Shown: one piece after another, positions 11,275-20,992 of the stretch
How positions within the stretch are numbered: the stretch's first letter is position 1
Layout: each line of letters opens with the position of its first letter
Source: Podarcis raffonei
Lineage: Eukaryota; Chordata; Lepidosauria; Squamata; Lacertidae
Reading direction: 5' to 3'
Length of the DNA: 64,000 bases
Assembly (NCBI RefSeq): GCF_027172205.1
Contig: NC_070606.1
Span: 98,900,534-98,964,533, forward strand
The notes under the pieces: generated by a model
What the model saw: only the letters and a program-made list of their open reading frames with translations
Database searches by the model: none
What the model was told of the DNA's origin: nothing
Program-made: the position numbers and the translations under genes

Positions 11275-11500
11275 CATGGCTAGTAGCCATCGATAGCCCT
11301 CTCCTCCTCAATGAATTTGGCTGATCCTCTTTTAAAGCCATCCAGCCTCCTGTGGCAGCGAGTTCCGTAGTTTGATTTTGCCCCGCATGGAGAACACTTC
11401 CTTTTATCCGCCCGAATCTCCCAGCATTCAGCTCCCGTGGGTGTCCTTGAGGTCTAGTGTCTTGTATAATCTAGTATATTCTTTGTGGGCAGGGGTTCCA
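11275..11500 (-). mobile_element. CR1-like LINE 3' fragment
   Basis: On the reverse strand the order 'aaactacggaactcgctgccacagg ... ggctttaaaagaggatcagcc ... tggctactagccatgatg' matches the family at 14286-14575 and 35795-36112. Confidence 0.65.
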
Positions 11501-11646
11501 CACGCTCAGCGCGCCTTGAATGCGCTTAGTTTCGGAGCCGGCTTCAGAGAACGCAGGGGCGCCCCTTATTCCGGTTTAGTCGACGGAGTGAAAGGGACGA
11601 AAACTCGGCTGTAGATCTGCTACACCCCTCAATGCCCCTTTAAAGC

Positions 11647-11936
11647 CATAGCTTAGTGGACAGGACACCTGCTTGGCGTGCAGAAGGTGCGAGGTTCCAT
11701 CTCTGGCAGGTATGGTTGAGAAGGGCACCTTCCTGTCTTCCTGCTAAATCAGTCCTTCAGGACGATGAGAACTGGAACCTTGGCTTTTTTGTTTTGAGGA
11801 AGGCTGCAGTTCAGTCATAGAGAAGCTGCTTGGCATGTAGAAGGTCCCAGGTGCAATCCTTGGCTGCATCTCTGTGTAAAGCTGGGAATACCACCACCGC
11901 CCCCCCCAAGTCCTGGAGAGCTGCTGCCGGCCAGAG
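11647..11936 (+). mobile_element. tRNA-derived SINEs (two partial copies)
   Basis: Two successive heads are seen ('agcttagtggacaggacacctgcttggcgtgcagaaggt' and 'cagtcatagagaagctgcttggcatgtagaagg'), as in a tRNA-derived family with A and B boxes. The second is cut at 11936 by a hAT-like insertion and resumes at 12821 ('ggccagagtaggcaacacttgg...'). Confidence 0.65.
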
Positions 11937-12820
11937 CAGTGGCGTAGCGTGGGTTGTCAGCACCCGGGGCAAGGCAAGTAATTTGCGCCCCCTAACCCGT
12001 GGATTTTAGCACTCGAGTGCGAGCGCGCCCCCCCCAGATGTTGCGGCCGGTGCGGCCGGCCCCCCCCTGCACCCCCCACGCTACGCCACTGGGGCTGGGG
12101 GCGAGCGAAGGAGCCAAAGACCCCCCCAAAGGCTCAGCAGGAATTTATTAAATTTATTGTTTGCGGAGCCCCCGCGGGCCGAGGCAGCCGAAGCCCCCTC
12201 CCCTTGGGCGCCTCCCCGCCCCCTCCTCTCCTTGGGCTGTAGGTGGAGCCCGCGCTCCGAGGCGCTCCAGATCCGGGCTTGGCGAGCGCCTCTCCTCCTC
12301 CCGGCCGGGTCCGGGGGCTTCCAGCCGCGCTCCATCCTCGCCCCCCCCGCGACTGAGACTTGCGCTGAGAGCCAGAGCCAGCGGCGCCCCCTTCCGCCGG
12401 GAGACCCTCGCCCGCCCGCCGGCTTCCTCTCGGAGGGTTTTGGGGAGGGCAGGGCGCGTCGAGGCCCCTCGGAGCTCTCCTCCCTCCCAGTCGGCAGAAG
12501 CAGTCGCCGCCTGTGGCTGGGCCGAGGGGATGGCGCCAGCGTCGGCATCGGGGTGCGGAGGCTGCCGGTGCCCGGCCAGGCGTCGGTGGCGGCGTCGGCG
12601 CTGCTGCAGCGGCTGCTCCTCCTGCGAGCAGTGAGTGGAGCGCAGCCGCAGCAGCGGCGGCGGGGGGTGGGGTGGGCGCGCGCTAGGGCGCAAGGCTGGC
12701 GGTGGCGGCGGGGAGCCCGGCGGAGGAAGGAACTTGTCCCTTCCCTCTGGACTCGCGCCCCCACCAGACGTTGCGCCCGGTGCGGCCGGCACCCCTGGCA
12801 CCCCCCACGCTACGCCACTG
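11937..12820. mobile_element. hAT-like DNA transposon carrying a GC-rich cargo (Pack-type candidate)
   Basis: The outer ends are exact inverted repeats, CAGTGGCGTAGCGTGGG at 11937 and its complement ending at 12820. The flanks are a perfect 8-bp target duplication GGCCAGAG (11929-11936 and 12821-12828), the hAT signature. A second copy of the right end lies inside at 12031-12091, so 11937-12091 alone is a complete 155-bp MITE-like unit. Between the two right ends is about 670 bases of very GC- and CpG-rich DNA (12092-12762) unlike its surroundings. The cargo has an ATG in good context at 12530, an open stretch 12161-12634, and a consensus donor GTGAGT at 12631, so it resembles a captured first exon or promoter island. 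No transposase is seen and the source gene is not recognised. Confidence 0.75.
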
Positions 12821-12900
12821 GGCCAGAGTAGGCAACACTTGGTCTGAGTCAATGTAAAGCAGGTTCCTGTGTCCCTGTTCCACACTACTAACCTGACATT

Positions 12901-13440
12901 AGAATCATAGAATCTTAGAGCTGTAGAGTTGGAAGGGATCCCAAGGGTCATCTAGTCCAACCCCCTGCAAAGCAGGAATCTCGTCTGAAGCTTCCCTGAC
13001 AGATGGCCATCCAGCTTCTGCTTAAAAACCTCCCAGGAAGGAGAATCCACTATCTCCAGTGGGAGACTGTTCTGCTGTCAAACAACTCTTACTTTCCCCC
13101 CTTACGTTTAGTCAGAATCTCCTTTCTTGTTACTTGAAGCCATGAGTTCGAGTCCTACCCTCTGGAGCAGGAGAAAACAAGCTCGTTCCCTCTTCCATGT
13201 GACAGCCCTTAAGATATTTGAAGCTGGCTCTCATATCTCCTCTTGGTCTCCTCTTTTCCAGGCTAAACATACCCAGCTCCTTCAACCGTTCCTCATCAGG
13301 CCTCGTTTCCAGCCCCTTGATCATCTTAGTCGCCCTTCTTTGCACACCTTCCAGCTTGTCCATGGCCTCCTTAAATTGTGGTGCCCAGAACTGGACACAG
13401 TATTTAGGCTGTAATTTCTGGACACATTTATTTTGCAGCG
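12901..13440 (-). mobile_element. CR1 LINE 3' end
   Basis: The reverse strand reads '[38 protein letters not shown]', typical CR1, and ends in 'ctctaagattctatgattct' at 12901. 5'-truncated. Confidence 0.88.
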
Positions 13441-13686
13441 GGAAGTTTTCCTGAATTTCGCAGGAATTCGAATAAATATGATCCGCCTGGAAGAAAGCTA
13501 GAGGCGAAAACAGTATTCCCTCGATCCGTATTGATTATTGGGGCGATCCTGAGGATGCTTCCTCGGAAGTTAGTTTCACTGTTCAGGAGAGGATCCTGAA
13601 ATATATTCAGGATCTCAGCCTGAAGTTGTCATCCTGTCTGCACCCTGACCCAGGGAGTCCATCCCACTGAACCCCATTAGAGAAAC
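13441..13686. other. No feature recognised
   Basis: Short unique-looking spacer between two repeats; no coding signal. Confidence 0.4.
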
Positions 13687-13890
13687 AGTGTGGTCTAGTG
13701 GTCAGAGTGTGGACTAGGACCCCGGAGACCCGGGTTCAAATCCCCACACGGCCACGAAGCTCACTTTGGGTGCCCGTCACAGCCTCTCAGTCTCGCTTGC
13801 CTCTCAGGGGATTAAATGAGGAGGGGGGAAACCGTGCGCGCCACCTTGAGCTCCCTGGAGGAAAAGGTGGGATTTAAAGGCAATAAAGAA
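13687..13890 (+). mobile_element. CORE/MIR-like tRNA SINE
   Basis: A tRNA-like head has an A box near 'gtggtctagtggtcagag' and a B box GGGTTCAAATCCCC (13733). A CORE-type block ('cagcctctcagtctcgcttgcctc') and the tail 'aaaaggtgggatttaaaggcaataaag' follow. Confidence 0.75.
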
Positions 13891-14065
13891 AAGAAAATAA
13901 GAGGAATAAACGCGACAGGAAGCGTTTTAACCTGCAGCTACGATTGCAAGAGCGCAGCCACAGACACAATCGCGCCATAGGAGATAGTTCGGAGTTAAAA
14001 ACAAATCTGTGATCTTGTGGATCTGCGGAGGCGGAGTTGGAAAAGAAGCGGATACTGCAGGGGCC

Positions 14066-14270
14066 CAATCCAGCGGTAAATTCTGCGGCCCTGCGGAGGG
14101 CGCTCCCCTTCCTTTCAGGGGGATCGGGCGCAACAGAACTTCTCTATGGATTGGGCCTCAAATCGCCAACTAGACTCCCCGAGTCTCAAGTCCTAAGCAA
14201 GTTCAGAGAAGTGGATCCGAATGAAGCCGACCAGACTTGCAGGACGGATAAAAGGAAACCGTTCTGGACG
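14066..14270 (+). repeat. Diverged extra copy of the somatostatin upstream region
   Basis: 'gggcccaatccagcggtaaattctgcgg ... gagaagtggatccgaatgaagccgaccagacttgcagg' parallels 14703-14885 and 23428-23600 ('gggcccaatccggcggtaaattctgcgg ... gagaagcggatccgaatgaatccgaccagacttccat'). It is clearly more diverged than copies A and B are from each other, so it records an older local duplication upstream of the gene. No coding exon lies here. Confidence 0.75.
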
Positions 14271-14285
14271 CAGCGCAGTTAAACT

Positions 14286-14575
14286 GTGGAACTCCTTCCC
14301 GCAGGACGCAGAGATGGCCACCAATTCGGATGGCTTGAAAAGAGGATTAGACAAATTCATGGAGGAGAAGAGGACTATGGATGGCTCCTAGCCAGGATTG
14401 CACTTGCCTCCACAGTCAGAGGCACCAAAGCCACAGGAGGGGAGAATTGCTCTAGTACTCGGATCCTGTTTCCCATAAGAAGCATCTGGTTGTCCACTGT
14501 GGGAACAGGATGCTTGACTTGATGGGCCCCTGGCCTGATCCAGCAAGTTCTTCTTACGCTCTTATGGCTATGGTT
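14286..14575 (+). mobile_element. CR1-like LINE 3' fragment
   Basis: 'gaactccttcccgcaggacgcag ... ggcttgaaaagaggattagacaaattcatggagg ... ctggcctgatccagcaagttcttcttacgctcttatg' is the 3' end of a CR1-like family repeated at 35795-36112 and 56335-56665. The left breakpoint of the somatostatin duplication falls inside it. Confidence 0.75.
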
Positions 14576-15408
14576 GCCAGGCACATGTTCAGGCCACAGG
14601 CGTTAATCCGGAGTTAAGAGAGGGCTCGTGTACCCACGGGGTTAGAAGAGAAGCCGATTGTGCCCCAGGTTACAAGGGAAATTGGATCTATCCGGAGGAG
14701 AGGGCCCAATCCGGCGGTAAATTCTGCGGCTCCACCTTCGTTTCAGTGGATCTTGCGCAGCAGAACTTCCCTCCGGATTGGCCCCCAAATCTCCACCTAG
14801 ACGCCACAAGGCTTCAGTCCTGAGCAAATTCGGAGAAGCGGATCCGAATGAATCCGACCAGACTTCCATTCGGCTGCGTGAAAAACGAAGCAGCGCGCCT
14901 GGAGGTTTTCATGAACGGGTCTCTAGTCAGTTTCCTGGCTCCACGTCTGTCATTTCCACCCTCTCTGGAAGGAGCAAGCTCCTGCCCTTTGCAGCTGCTT
15001 CGGGAGAGTACCAATTCCTCCATGGGGAGGGAAGGAGGGATTCGCAAACGTCCCCCTGCTCACCCCCCCTCCACCCGACGCCCACTCCTCCAGGCCAAAG
15101 ATCTCCCCTGTTCGTTCGGACTTAGGAGCGCGCCTGTGGGAACTTTGCGTACCGATTCTCCGCTAACAGGGCATCTTTGCGGCCAGCGAAGAGATTTGGG
15201 GTTGCGTGTGTGTGTGCGCGCGCGTTGCGTGTCCTGTGGGAGCAAGCGTCGCCATGCCTCCTGCTCCTGCTCCTCTTCTTTTAGCCCTCCCTCTGCAGAC
15301 ACGTGTCAGCCCCCTCACTTGGGGGGTAACAGATCAGCGCGCTTAATGGGGCGTCAAAAAGCGCCGGGCTCCTTTTTGCGGGGAGGGGGAGTTGATACAC
15401 CCCTTCCT

Positions 15409-15434
15409 TGACGTCAGCAAAAGGCATTATAAAA
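15409..15434 (+). promoter_or_regulatory. SST: SST copy A core promoter: CRE and TATA box
   Basis: A perfect palindromic cAMP response element TGACGTCA (15409-15416) sits 12 bases upstream of TATAAAA (15428-15434), about 200 bases before the start codon. The mammalian somatostatin promoter is the classic CREB target with the same CRE-TATA layout. Transcription should begin near 15458 (inferred). Confidence 0.88.
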
Positions 15435-15635
15435 GGGGGGCGTCGGTAGAGATCCCAGAAGCCACGATCTCCCCCCGTGAGCTTAGCAGCGATCCCAAGG
15501 AGCGCAGACGTCGCAGCAGCATCAGCAGCGCCACTCCACCGCCTCGCCCCGTCCCGTCGGGCTCTCGTGCGCTCTTCGCCTCCTTTCTCCGCTCGCTTTC
15601 CCCGGGAAAGAGCTGCTCTCTCAGGCTTCGCCAGC

Positions 15636-16816
15636 ATGCTGACCTGCCGCCTCCAGTGCGCCCTCGCCCTGCTCGCCTCGGTCGCCCTGGCGCTGAGCAC
15701 CGTGGCCGCCGCCCCCTCGGACCCGAGGCTCCGGCAATTCCTGCAGAAGTCGCTGGCTGCAGCGGCGGGGAAACAGGTAAGGGACCCAGGAGTCCGAGGG
15801 AGGGTGGAGGGAGAGAAGGGCGTGGGGAGCAGAGCTAGAAGGAAACCGGAGAGTCTCTGAGCAGGTCAGAATCCCTTTTTCTTATCACTACTTCGAAGCA
15901 GTGGGAGCTGCTGGATCAGACCCTAGACCTGCTTCTGTCGCTGTCCATAGAGGTTCCACTCCTCAGTTATATAAAGAGCTAATACGAACAGCAGAAGATA
16001 TCTCAAACGGGTGTTTGGCAAGAGGTTATTTTATTTTATTCATTTAATAAGATTTTCCCCAACGACAAACGAAAGTGTAAACCATAAAGCATCTGAGGCT
16101 GGGAGGACAAAAGGACAAAGATATAGTGCATTCATTTATTTTATAAAACCTCAAAGCAGTTTACAAAGAGAATAAAGCAATAAAATTATCAGTCAAATCA
16201 GTCAAAACAACTCTTTAAGATATTCAAAAGGTAAAACTGGCAATGAAATGAACTAAAAACCGACTTAAAAGCATTAGCTGTCTAAATATCTAGGTAGGTT
16301 TGCCCAGACAAAAAACTACTGATTTCTCACCGATGCGGAATGAGTATTAGGTGGCACCTGTAATGGTGCCAGCTGCAAAGGAGTAATGAAGTATTGACTC
16401 ATACGAAGATTCCCTTTACCAATAACAAACAAACAAAATCAAGGTATTCTCCACCTCTGAGTCCCATCGTTATTGAGAATAGAGGTTCTGTGAAATCTGG
16501 TATGAGCCAGACATTTGCACCTACTGGTGGCACTGAGCTGCAAGGAATCATGCCATATAGAAAGATATAGGCTGAGCTCAGTCTCTCTCTCTCTTCCTCA
16601 AAGGAATTGGCCAAGTATTTCCTGGCAGAATTGCTCTCAGAACCAAGCCAGACGGACAACGAGGCCCTGGAATCAGACGATTTGTCCCGTGGAGGTGAGC
16701 AGGATGAGGTGAGGCTGGAGCTGGAGAGATCGGCCAACTTGAACCCAGCTCTGGCACCCAGAGAACGCAAAGCCGGTTGCAATTACTTCTTCTGGAAGAC
16801 ATTCACAGCCTGTTAG
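15636..16816 (+). CDS. SST: Preprosomatostatin, copy A, encoding a variant somatostatin-14
   Basis: Two coding exons: 15636-15776 (47 codons, donor GTAAGG) and 16604-16816 (70 residues plus TAG), joined at the conserved ...AAAAGKQ/ELAKYF site, giving 117 residues (about 116 in mammals). Residues 1-24 form a hydrophobic secretory signal peptide; [15 protein letters not shown] is the conserved propeptide start. A single Arg in LELERSAN would release somatostatin-28, and Arg-Lys before the last 14 residues would release somatostatin-14. The hormone reads [14 protein letters not shown] against the vertebrate [14 protein letters not shown]: Lys4 to Asn, Asn5 to Tyr, Ser13 to Ala. The ring cysteines and the Phe-Trp-Lys-Thr core needed for receptor binding are intact. 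The intron is 827 bases with an unusual AAAG acceptor. The frame is fully open, so this looks like a functional paralogue rather than a pseudogene. It acts as a secreted inhibitory peptide hormone or neuropeptide. Confidence 0.93.
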
Positions 16817-16977
16817 CTCGGGAAACCTTCCTTTCCCCCTGTCTCCACCTCAAGCCTCTCCTTTCTTTCCCAGTCCCTTCATGCCAGGAGCTGAAGACTG
16901 TATTGTATAAAATTCATTGTTAAGGTAACATGAAAAGGAAAAAAAAATACACCTCACTTTGATTTTGAAGTTGTTTT

Positions 16978-16983
16978 AATAAA
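16978..16983 (+). terminator. SST: SST copy A poly(A) signal
   Basis: AATAAA lies 162 bases after the stop codon within 3' UTR sequence shared with copy B (29921-29926). It is followed by 'gtttgtgatttttgac', a GU-rich downstream element. Confidence 0.85.
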
Positions 16984-17086
16984 ACATGCAGTTTCAATTG
17001 TACACAATTTCCTTGGCGTTTGTGATTTTTGACTATTTCTTCATGACACACTGACCCCCACCCCACCCCACACTGCACATCACTCT

Positions 17087-18064
17087 TGTGGGAATGTTCA
17101 GGGAGGGAGGAGAGGATATATTGTTAAATAATATCCTTCCTAACTTGTGTTAGCAAGTCCCTTTACTTAGCAGAGTGCATCCCCCTTTCTAATACACAGG
17201 GTTAACTTGTTGCAGGTTCGTTTGAGCATCTCAATATAAAATTCCTGGCAAGATCCCTTCTTGTCCCTTTTAAAAAGAATAGACATGACAATCTTGTGTT
17301 AAAAGTATAAATGTAGTTTACTCACATTCATTCAGTTCACAGTTGGATCCCTGAAGGCAGACTTAGGTTACTAAAGTATATATATATATATATATGTGGA
17401 ACTATCCCATAAGGGAGTTAGTCCCAAGTGACTGCAGAAAGGCAGTCACTTCTGCTCACACATTGAAAGCAAGATGGAGAAGAGGAGAAACAGAAAGAGG
17501 AGGGGGGCTGTGTGCCTTTTGGTTTTGTTAACTGCACAGGTAAGGACACGCCCACGTCTAGCCACATGCAAAGGAAGTTTTGTCCCAGCCCAGGAGGAAA
17601 CAGGAAGTTAGACTCTTGGCTGGTACAAAGCATCCCGCTGCATGCCCAATCTAGGAATGTTGTAAAAAAGGTAAAGGTACCCCTGCCCGTACGGGCCAGT
17701 CTTGACAGACTCTAGGGTTGTGCGCCCATCTCACTTAAGAGGCCGGGGGCCAGCGCTGTCCGGAGACACTTCCAGGTCACGTGGCCAGCGTGACAAAGCT
17801 GCATCTGGCAAGCCAGCGCAGCACACGGAAATGCCGTTTACCTTCCCGCCAGTAAGCGGTCCCTATTTATCTACTTGCACCCGGGGGTGCTTTCGAACTG
17901 CTAGGTTGGCAGGCGCTGGGACCGAGCAATGGGAGCGCACCCCGCCACGGGGATTCGAACCGCCAACCTTTCGATCGGCAAGCCCTAGGCGATGAGGCTT
18001 TTACCCACAGCGCCACCCGCGTCCCCTATGTTGTACTTGACTGCTATGTGTTTCACATCCCACA
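17087..18064 (+). mobile_element. Solo LTR, present in copy A only
   Basis: The element runs from TGTGGGAATG to CATCCCACA and is flanked by the 5-bp duplication ACTCT (17082-17086 and 18065-18069). Copy B has the empty site (ACTCT once, about 30031), so it inserted after the gene duplication. A Sauria SINE sits inside it. LTR retroelement fossil, solo LTR only, no internal genes; family not named. Confidence 0.85.
17665..18027 (-). mobile_element. Sauria-type SINE, subfamily A, inside a solo LTR
   Basis: It is flanked by the 8-bp duplication ATGTTGTA (17657-17664 and 18028-18035). Same tail variant as 2416-2765. It is the youngest event in this nest. Confidence 0.88.
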
Positions 18065-18679
18065 ACTCTGATGTGCCCTTTAAAATCCCTTCTTGCAATA
18101 AAGTTCCTGCTTCAAAGTGTCATGGTTATAAATTTTCTTTCTGTCCTTCTGTAGAGTTCAGGTGAAAAAGCGATGTCATGATGGAGACCTCTAAAACCAT
18201 CCTTGACTCTGGTCACCTCTAGTTTCTCTGGTTTTAGGAGGATTGAGTCCAGTGCAGGCTCTTCAGTTTAATATTTGTTTAAGTGGAGATGTCAGGAGGT
18301 CTTTTACAGGCCAAGGACATCCTTGAACCCAGCACACTAACTGATGTTGGCCCTTATGCTTAAGACGTGTATCTGCAAAAAAAATAAATAAATTAGAAGG
18401 AATTTCCAGAATGGTTAGACACGTACGATTTTCACAGATAAGACATTTTGGCAGTGAAATAAACTGACCACACATATTGGCTCTTACCTTAAGATATTAA
18501 AATTTGTCCTGGTGACAAGCAGAAAAGTCAGCTATCAGTAGCTGTTAGAAAAGAGAGAGACACCAATGTTATGAAACCTTTCTAGCTCAGCCTTCCATAA
18601 CTCAGTGCCTTCCAGATGTTTTGGACTATGCATCCCATAATTGTTAGCCACATTTTGCCAGATTGACCAGGCTTAATGG

Positions 18680-19285
18680 TGTGGGAGTGTTCAGGGAGGC
18701 AGGAGAGGATATATTGTTTAATTATATCCTTTCCAACTTGTGTTAACAAGTTCTACAATTTAGCAGAGTAACATTCCCCCCTTTTAAAACTTGCACAGCG
18801 GATAGGTTTGCCAGGCTTGTATAAGCCTCTAAAATAAGCTTCCTGGTAATTTCACCTTTAGTTCCTCATAAAAAGAATAGACATGACACAGTCTTGTAGA
18901 AAAGTATATAAAAGAGTTTACTCACATTGTGTTCACAAATGGATCCCAGAAGGCAGACTTAAGTTACAAAATATATACACCTGGAATCTATCCCATAAAG
19001 AGATAGTTCCTTTGTCCTCTCTTGCATTGCATGCAAGCCAACAGAGCATCTCACACTAAGCAGATGTTGCTTCTTCAAGGAATGGAGTCAGAGAGAGATG
19101 GCTGCCTCCACTGAGGTATTTTGTTACCTACACAGGTGAGGCCACACCCACCTCTGGTCACATGCAGAGGAAGTCTGTCCCAGTCCAGGAGGAAACAGGA
19201 AGTTCTGACTGGCTGGTCCAGACATTCCCTTTTATGTCCTCTCTAGGAATGTTGTACTTGACTGCTCTGTGTTTCACATCCCACA
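18680..19285 (+). mobile_element. Second solo LTR, present in copy A only
   Basis: Same family (TGTGGGAGTG...CATCCCACA) with near-perfect 5-bp flanks AATGG/GATGG. Copy B has an uninterrupted 'gaccaggctgggtgggagtcc' here (about 30885), so this too is younger than the duplication. Solo-LTR fossil. Confidence 0.82.
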
Positions 19286-19695
19286 GATGGGAGTCCTAGT
19301 CCAAGAGATCTGGGTTGGGGAAGACTGTTTACATTATCTGCTAAGGTGTGATTTGGTAATTAAATACTTTGCTCTGAATATCTTTCATAAGAAAACTTGT
19401 TGGATCAGGCCAATAGTCCATCTGTTCCAGCATTTGCCAAACATATTCTGCAATAATCAATCATCTCATTCACAAATACTTGGCTCTCAAGCAACAAGGA
19501 ATGGAAAAGACCCTTGTCTCCCTTGGATCTTACAAAGCTACTGCCAACTAGAGCTGGAAAGTTGCAGCGATGGGCTGATCCATTAAGAGGCAGCCTCATG
19601 TCTTCACCATCAAATAATTTCCCCCTAATTAAAAGCAAGAAAAGATGTTCCCTTTATAAAGGACATGCTTATAATGGACAGCAACTTAGAGTCGT

Positions 19696-19745
19696 CGTCT
19701 TCTTCTTCTTCTTCTTCTTCTTCTTTTTCGTCTCCTCCTCCTCCT
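19696..19745. repeat. (TTC)n/(TCC)n microsatellite
   Basis: Pyrimidine trinucleotide run; the homologous position in copy B (31886-31950) has a differently interrupted run. Confidence 0.8.
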
Positions 19746-19767
19746 CCTTCTTGGCTTATAAGGTCTT

Positions 19768-19817
19768 AAGAACATAAAAAGATCCTGCTGGATCAGGCCA
19801 ATGGCCTCTCTAGTATC
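19768..19817 (-). mobile_element. CR1-like LINE tail, split by a solo LTR
   Basis: The reverse complement reads '...tgatccagcaggatctttttatgttcttaag', the CR1-like 3' end. The element continues on the far side of the LTR at 21239-21490. Confidence 0.65.
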
Positions 19818-20209
19818 TGTGGGAACGTTCAGGGAGGCAGGAGAGGATATATTGTTTATGAATATCCTTCCTAACTTGCGCTAGCAAGTTCCTTAACTTA
19901 GCAGAGTTTCACATTCCCCTTTTTAATGCACAGCATATAGCTGGTTGCAGGCTTGTGTAAGCCTCTCACTATTATATACAATTCAGTATTGAATTTTATA
20001 TTCCTGGTAAGTTCCCTTTTATCCCTCTTAAAAGAATAGACACCCGACAATATTGTGGATAGTATGTAAAAGAAGTTTACTCACACATTCAGTTCGCAGT
20101 TGGATCCCTGATGGCAGACTTAGTTACAAAGTAGATACATGTGGATCTATCCCATATGGGGATAATCCCAGTGTCCTCTGTTGGCTGGAAGCCAACAGAG
20201 CATCTCTTG

Positions 20210-20665
20210 CTAAACGTCCTAGGACCCTCATACCTACGGGACTGCCTCTCCTGGTATGCCCCACGGAGAGCCTCAAGGTCCATAAATAGCAACACCCTAG
20301 TGGTCCCGGATCCTAAGGAAGTTAGATTAGCTTCAACCAGAGCCAGGGCCTTCTCAACACTGGCTCTGGCCTGGTGGAACGCTCTGCCTCATGAGACCAG
20401 GGCCCTGCAGGATCTGCTTTCTTTCTGCACTGCCTGTAAGACAGAGTTGTTCCGCCTGGCCTTTGGCTTGGAGCCAATTTGATTCCCTCCCCCTCTTTCT
20501 TTTTCCTTTCTCCTCCTGTGATGAGGCTGCATTTTAATATTTTAATGTTTCAATATTTTAATGTTGTCTTTTAATCTTGTTTTTAAGTTGTATTCATTCA
20601 ACTTGTTTTTATTATTGCTTGTTAGCCGCCCTGAGCCCGGCTTTGTCTGGGGAGGGCACAGTATA

Positions 20666-20703
<38 letters not shown>
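20210..20703 (+). mobile_element. L2-clade LINE 3' fragment
   Basis: The translation includes 'LASTRARAFSTLALAWWNALP' and 'FRLAFGLEPI', matching the L2-type end also seen at 37916-38704. It finishes in 'gccgccctgagcccggc ... tataaataataat' and an (AAT)n tail. Confidence 0.8.
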
Positions 20704-20705
<2 letters not shown>

Positions 20706-20706
<1 letters not shown>

Positions 20707-20992
20707 AGTGGTGCCTCGCAAGACGAAATTAATCCGTTCCGCGAGTCTCTTCATCTTGCGGTTTTTTCATCTTGCGAAGCACGGCTATTAGCGGCTTAGC
20801 GGCTTAGCGGCTATTAACAGCTTAGCGGCTTTAAGAAAAAGGAAACAAACCCGCAAGAACTCGCAAGACATTTCGTCTTGCGAAGCAAGCCCATAGGGAA
20901 ATTCGTCTTGCAGAACGACTCAAAAAACGGAAAACTCTTTCGTCTTGCGCGTTTTTCGTCTTGCGAGGTGTTCGTCTTGCGAGGTACCACTG
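20706..20992. mobile_element. TA-flanked MITE (CAGTGGTGCCTCG family)
   Basis: The ends are CAGTGGTGCCTCGCAAGACG and an inverted ...CGAGGTACCACTG, flanked by TA on each side, as in Tc1/mariner-superfamily (pogo/Tigger-like) elements. Non-coding. Confidence 0.82.

Larger units (their letters stand above)
14503..19900 (+). repeat. Tandem duplication, copy A (contains SST copy A)
   Basis: Sequence from about 14503 onward is nearly identical to 23224 onward. The match runs through promoter, exon 1 and early intron (to about 16065). It resumes from about 16070 with copy B 28882 onward, through exon 2, 3' UTR and about 3 kb of downstream DNA to about 19900. Two solo LTRs (17087-18064 and 18680-19285) interrupt copy A only. 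Confidence 0.9.

Noticed and set aside
12161-12634. Long open frames on both strands in 12.1-12.9 kb as host genes
   Set aside because: The sequence is extremely GC-rich, so stops are rare by chance, and frames overlap in several phases. They lie within a transposon and no protein family is recognised.
13700-13750. tRNA genes at A/B-box sites in 13.7, 30.5, 41.4 and 61.1 kb
   Set aside because: No cloverleaf with intact acceptor stem is seen; the boxes belong to tRNA-derived SINE heads with CORE blocks and tails.
15636-16816. SST copy A as a pseudogene
   Set aside because: Signal peptide, splice donor, acceptor AG, processing sites, cysteines, stop codon, promoter and poly(A) signal are all present, and replacements are confined to the somatostatin-28 region rather than scattered.
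15636-16816. SST copy A as the cortistatin/somatostatin-2 paralogue
   Set aside because: Exon 1 and the flanks are nearly identical to copy B, so this is a recent tandem copy, not the ancient second vertebrate gene.
19696-19745. Simple-sequence arrays ((TTC)n, (AAT)n, (CT)n, (AACC)n) as CRISPR-like or regulatory arrays
   Set aside because: They are ordinary microsatellites, mostly LINE or SINE tails; CRISPR is not expected in a vertebrate genome.
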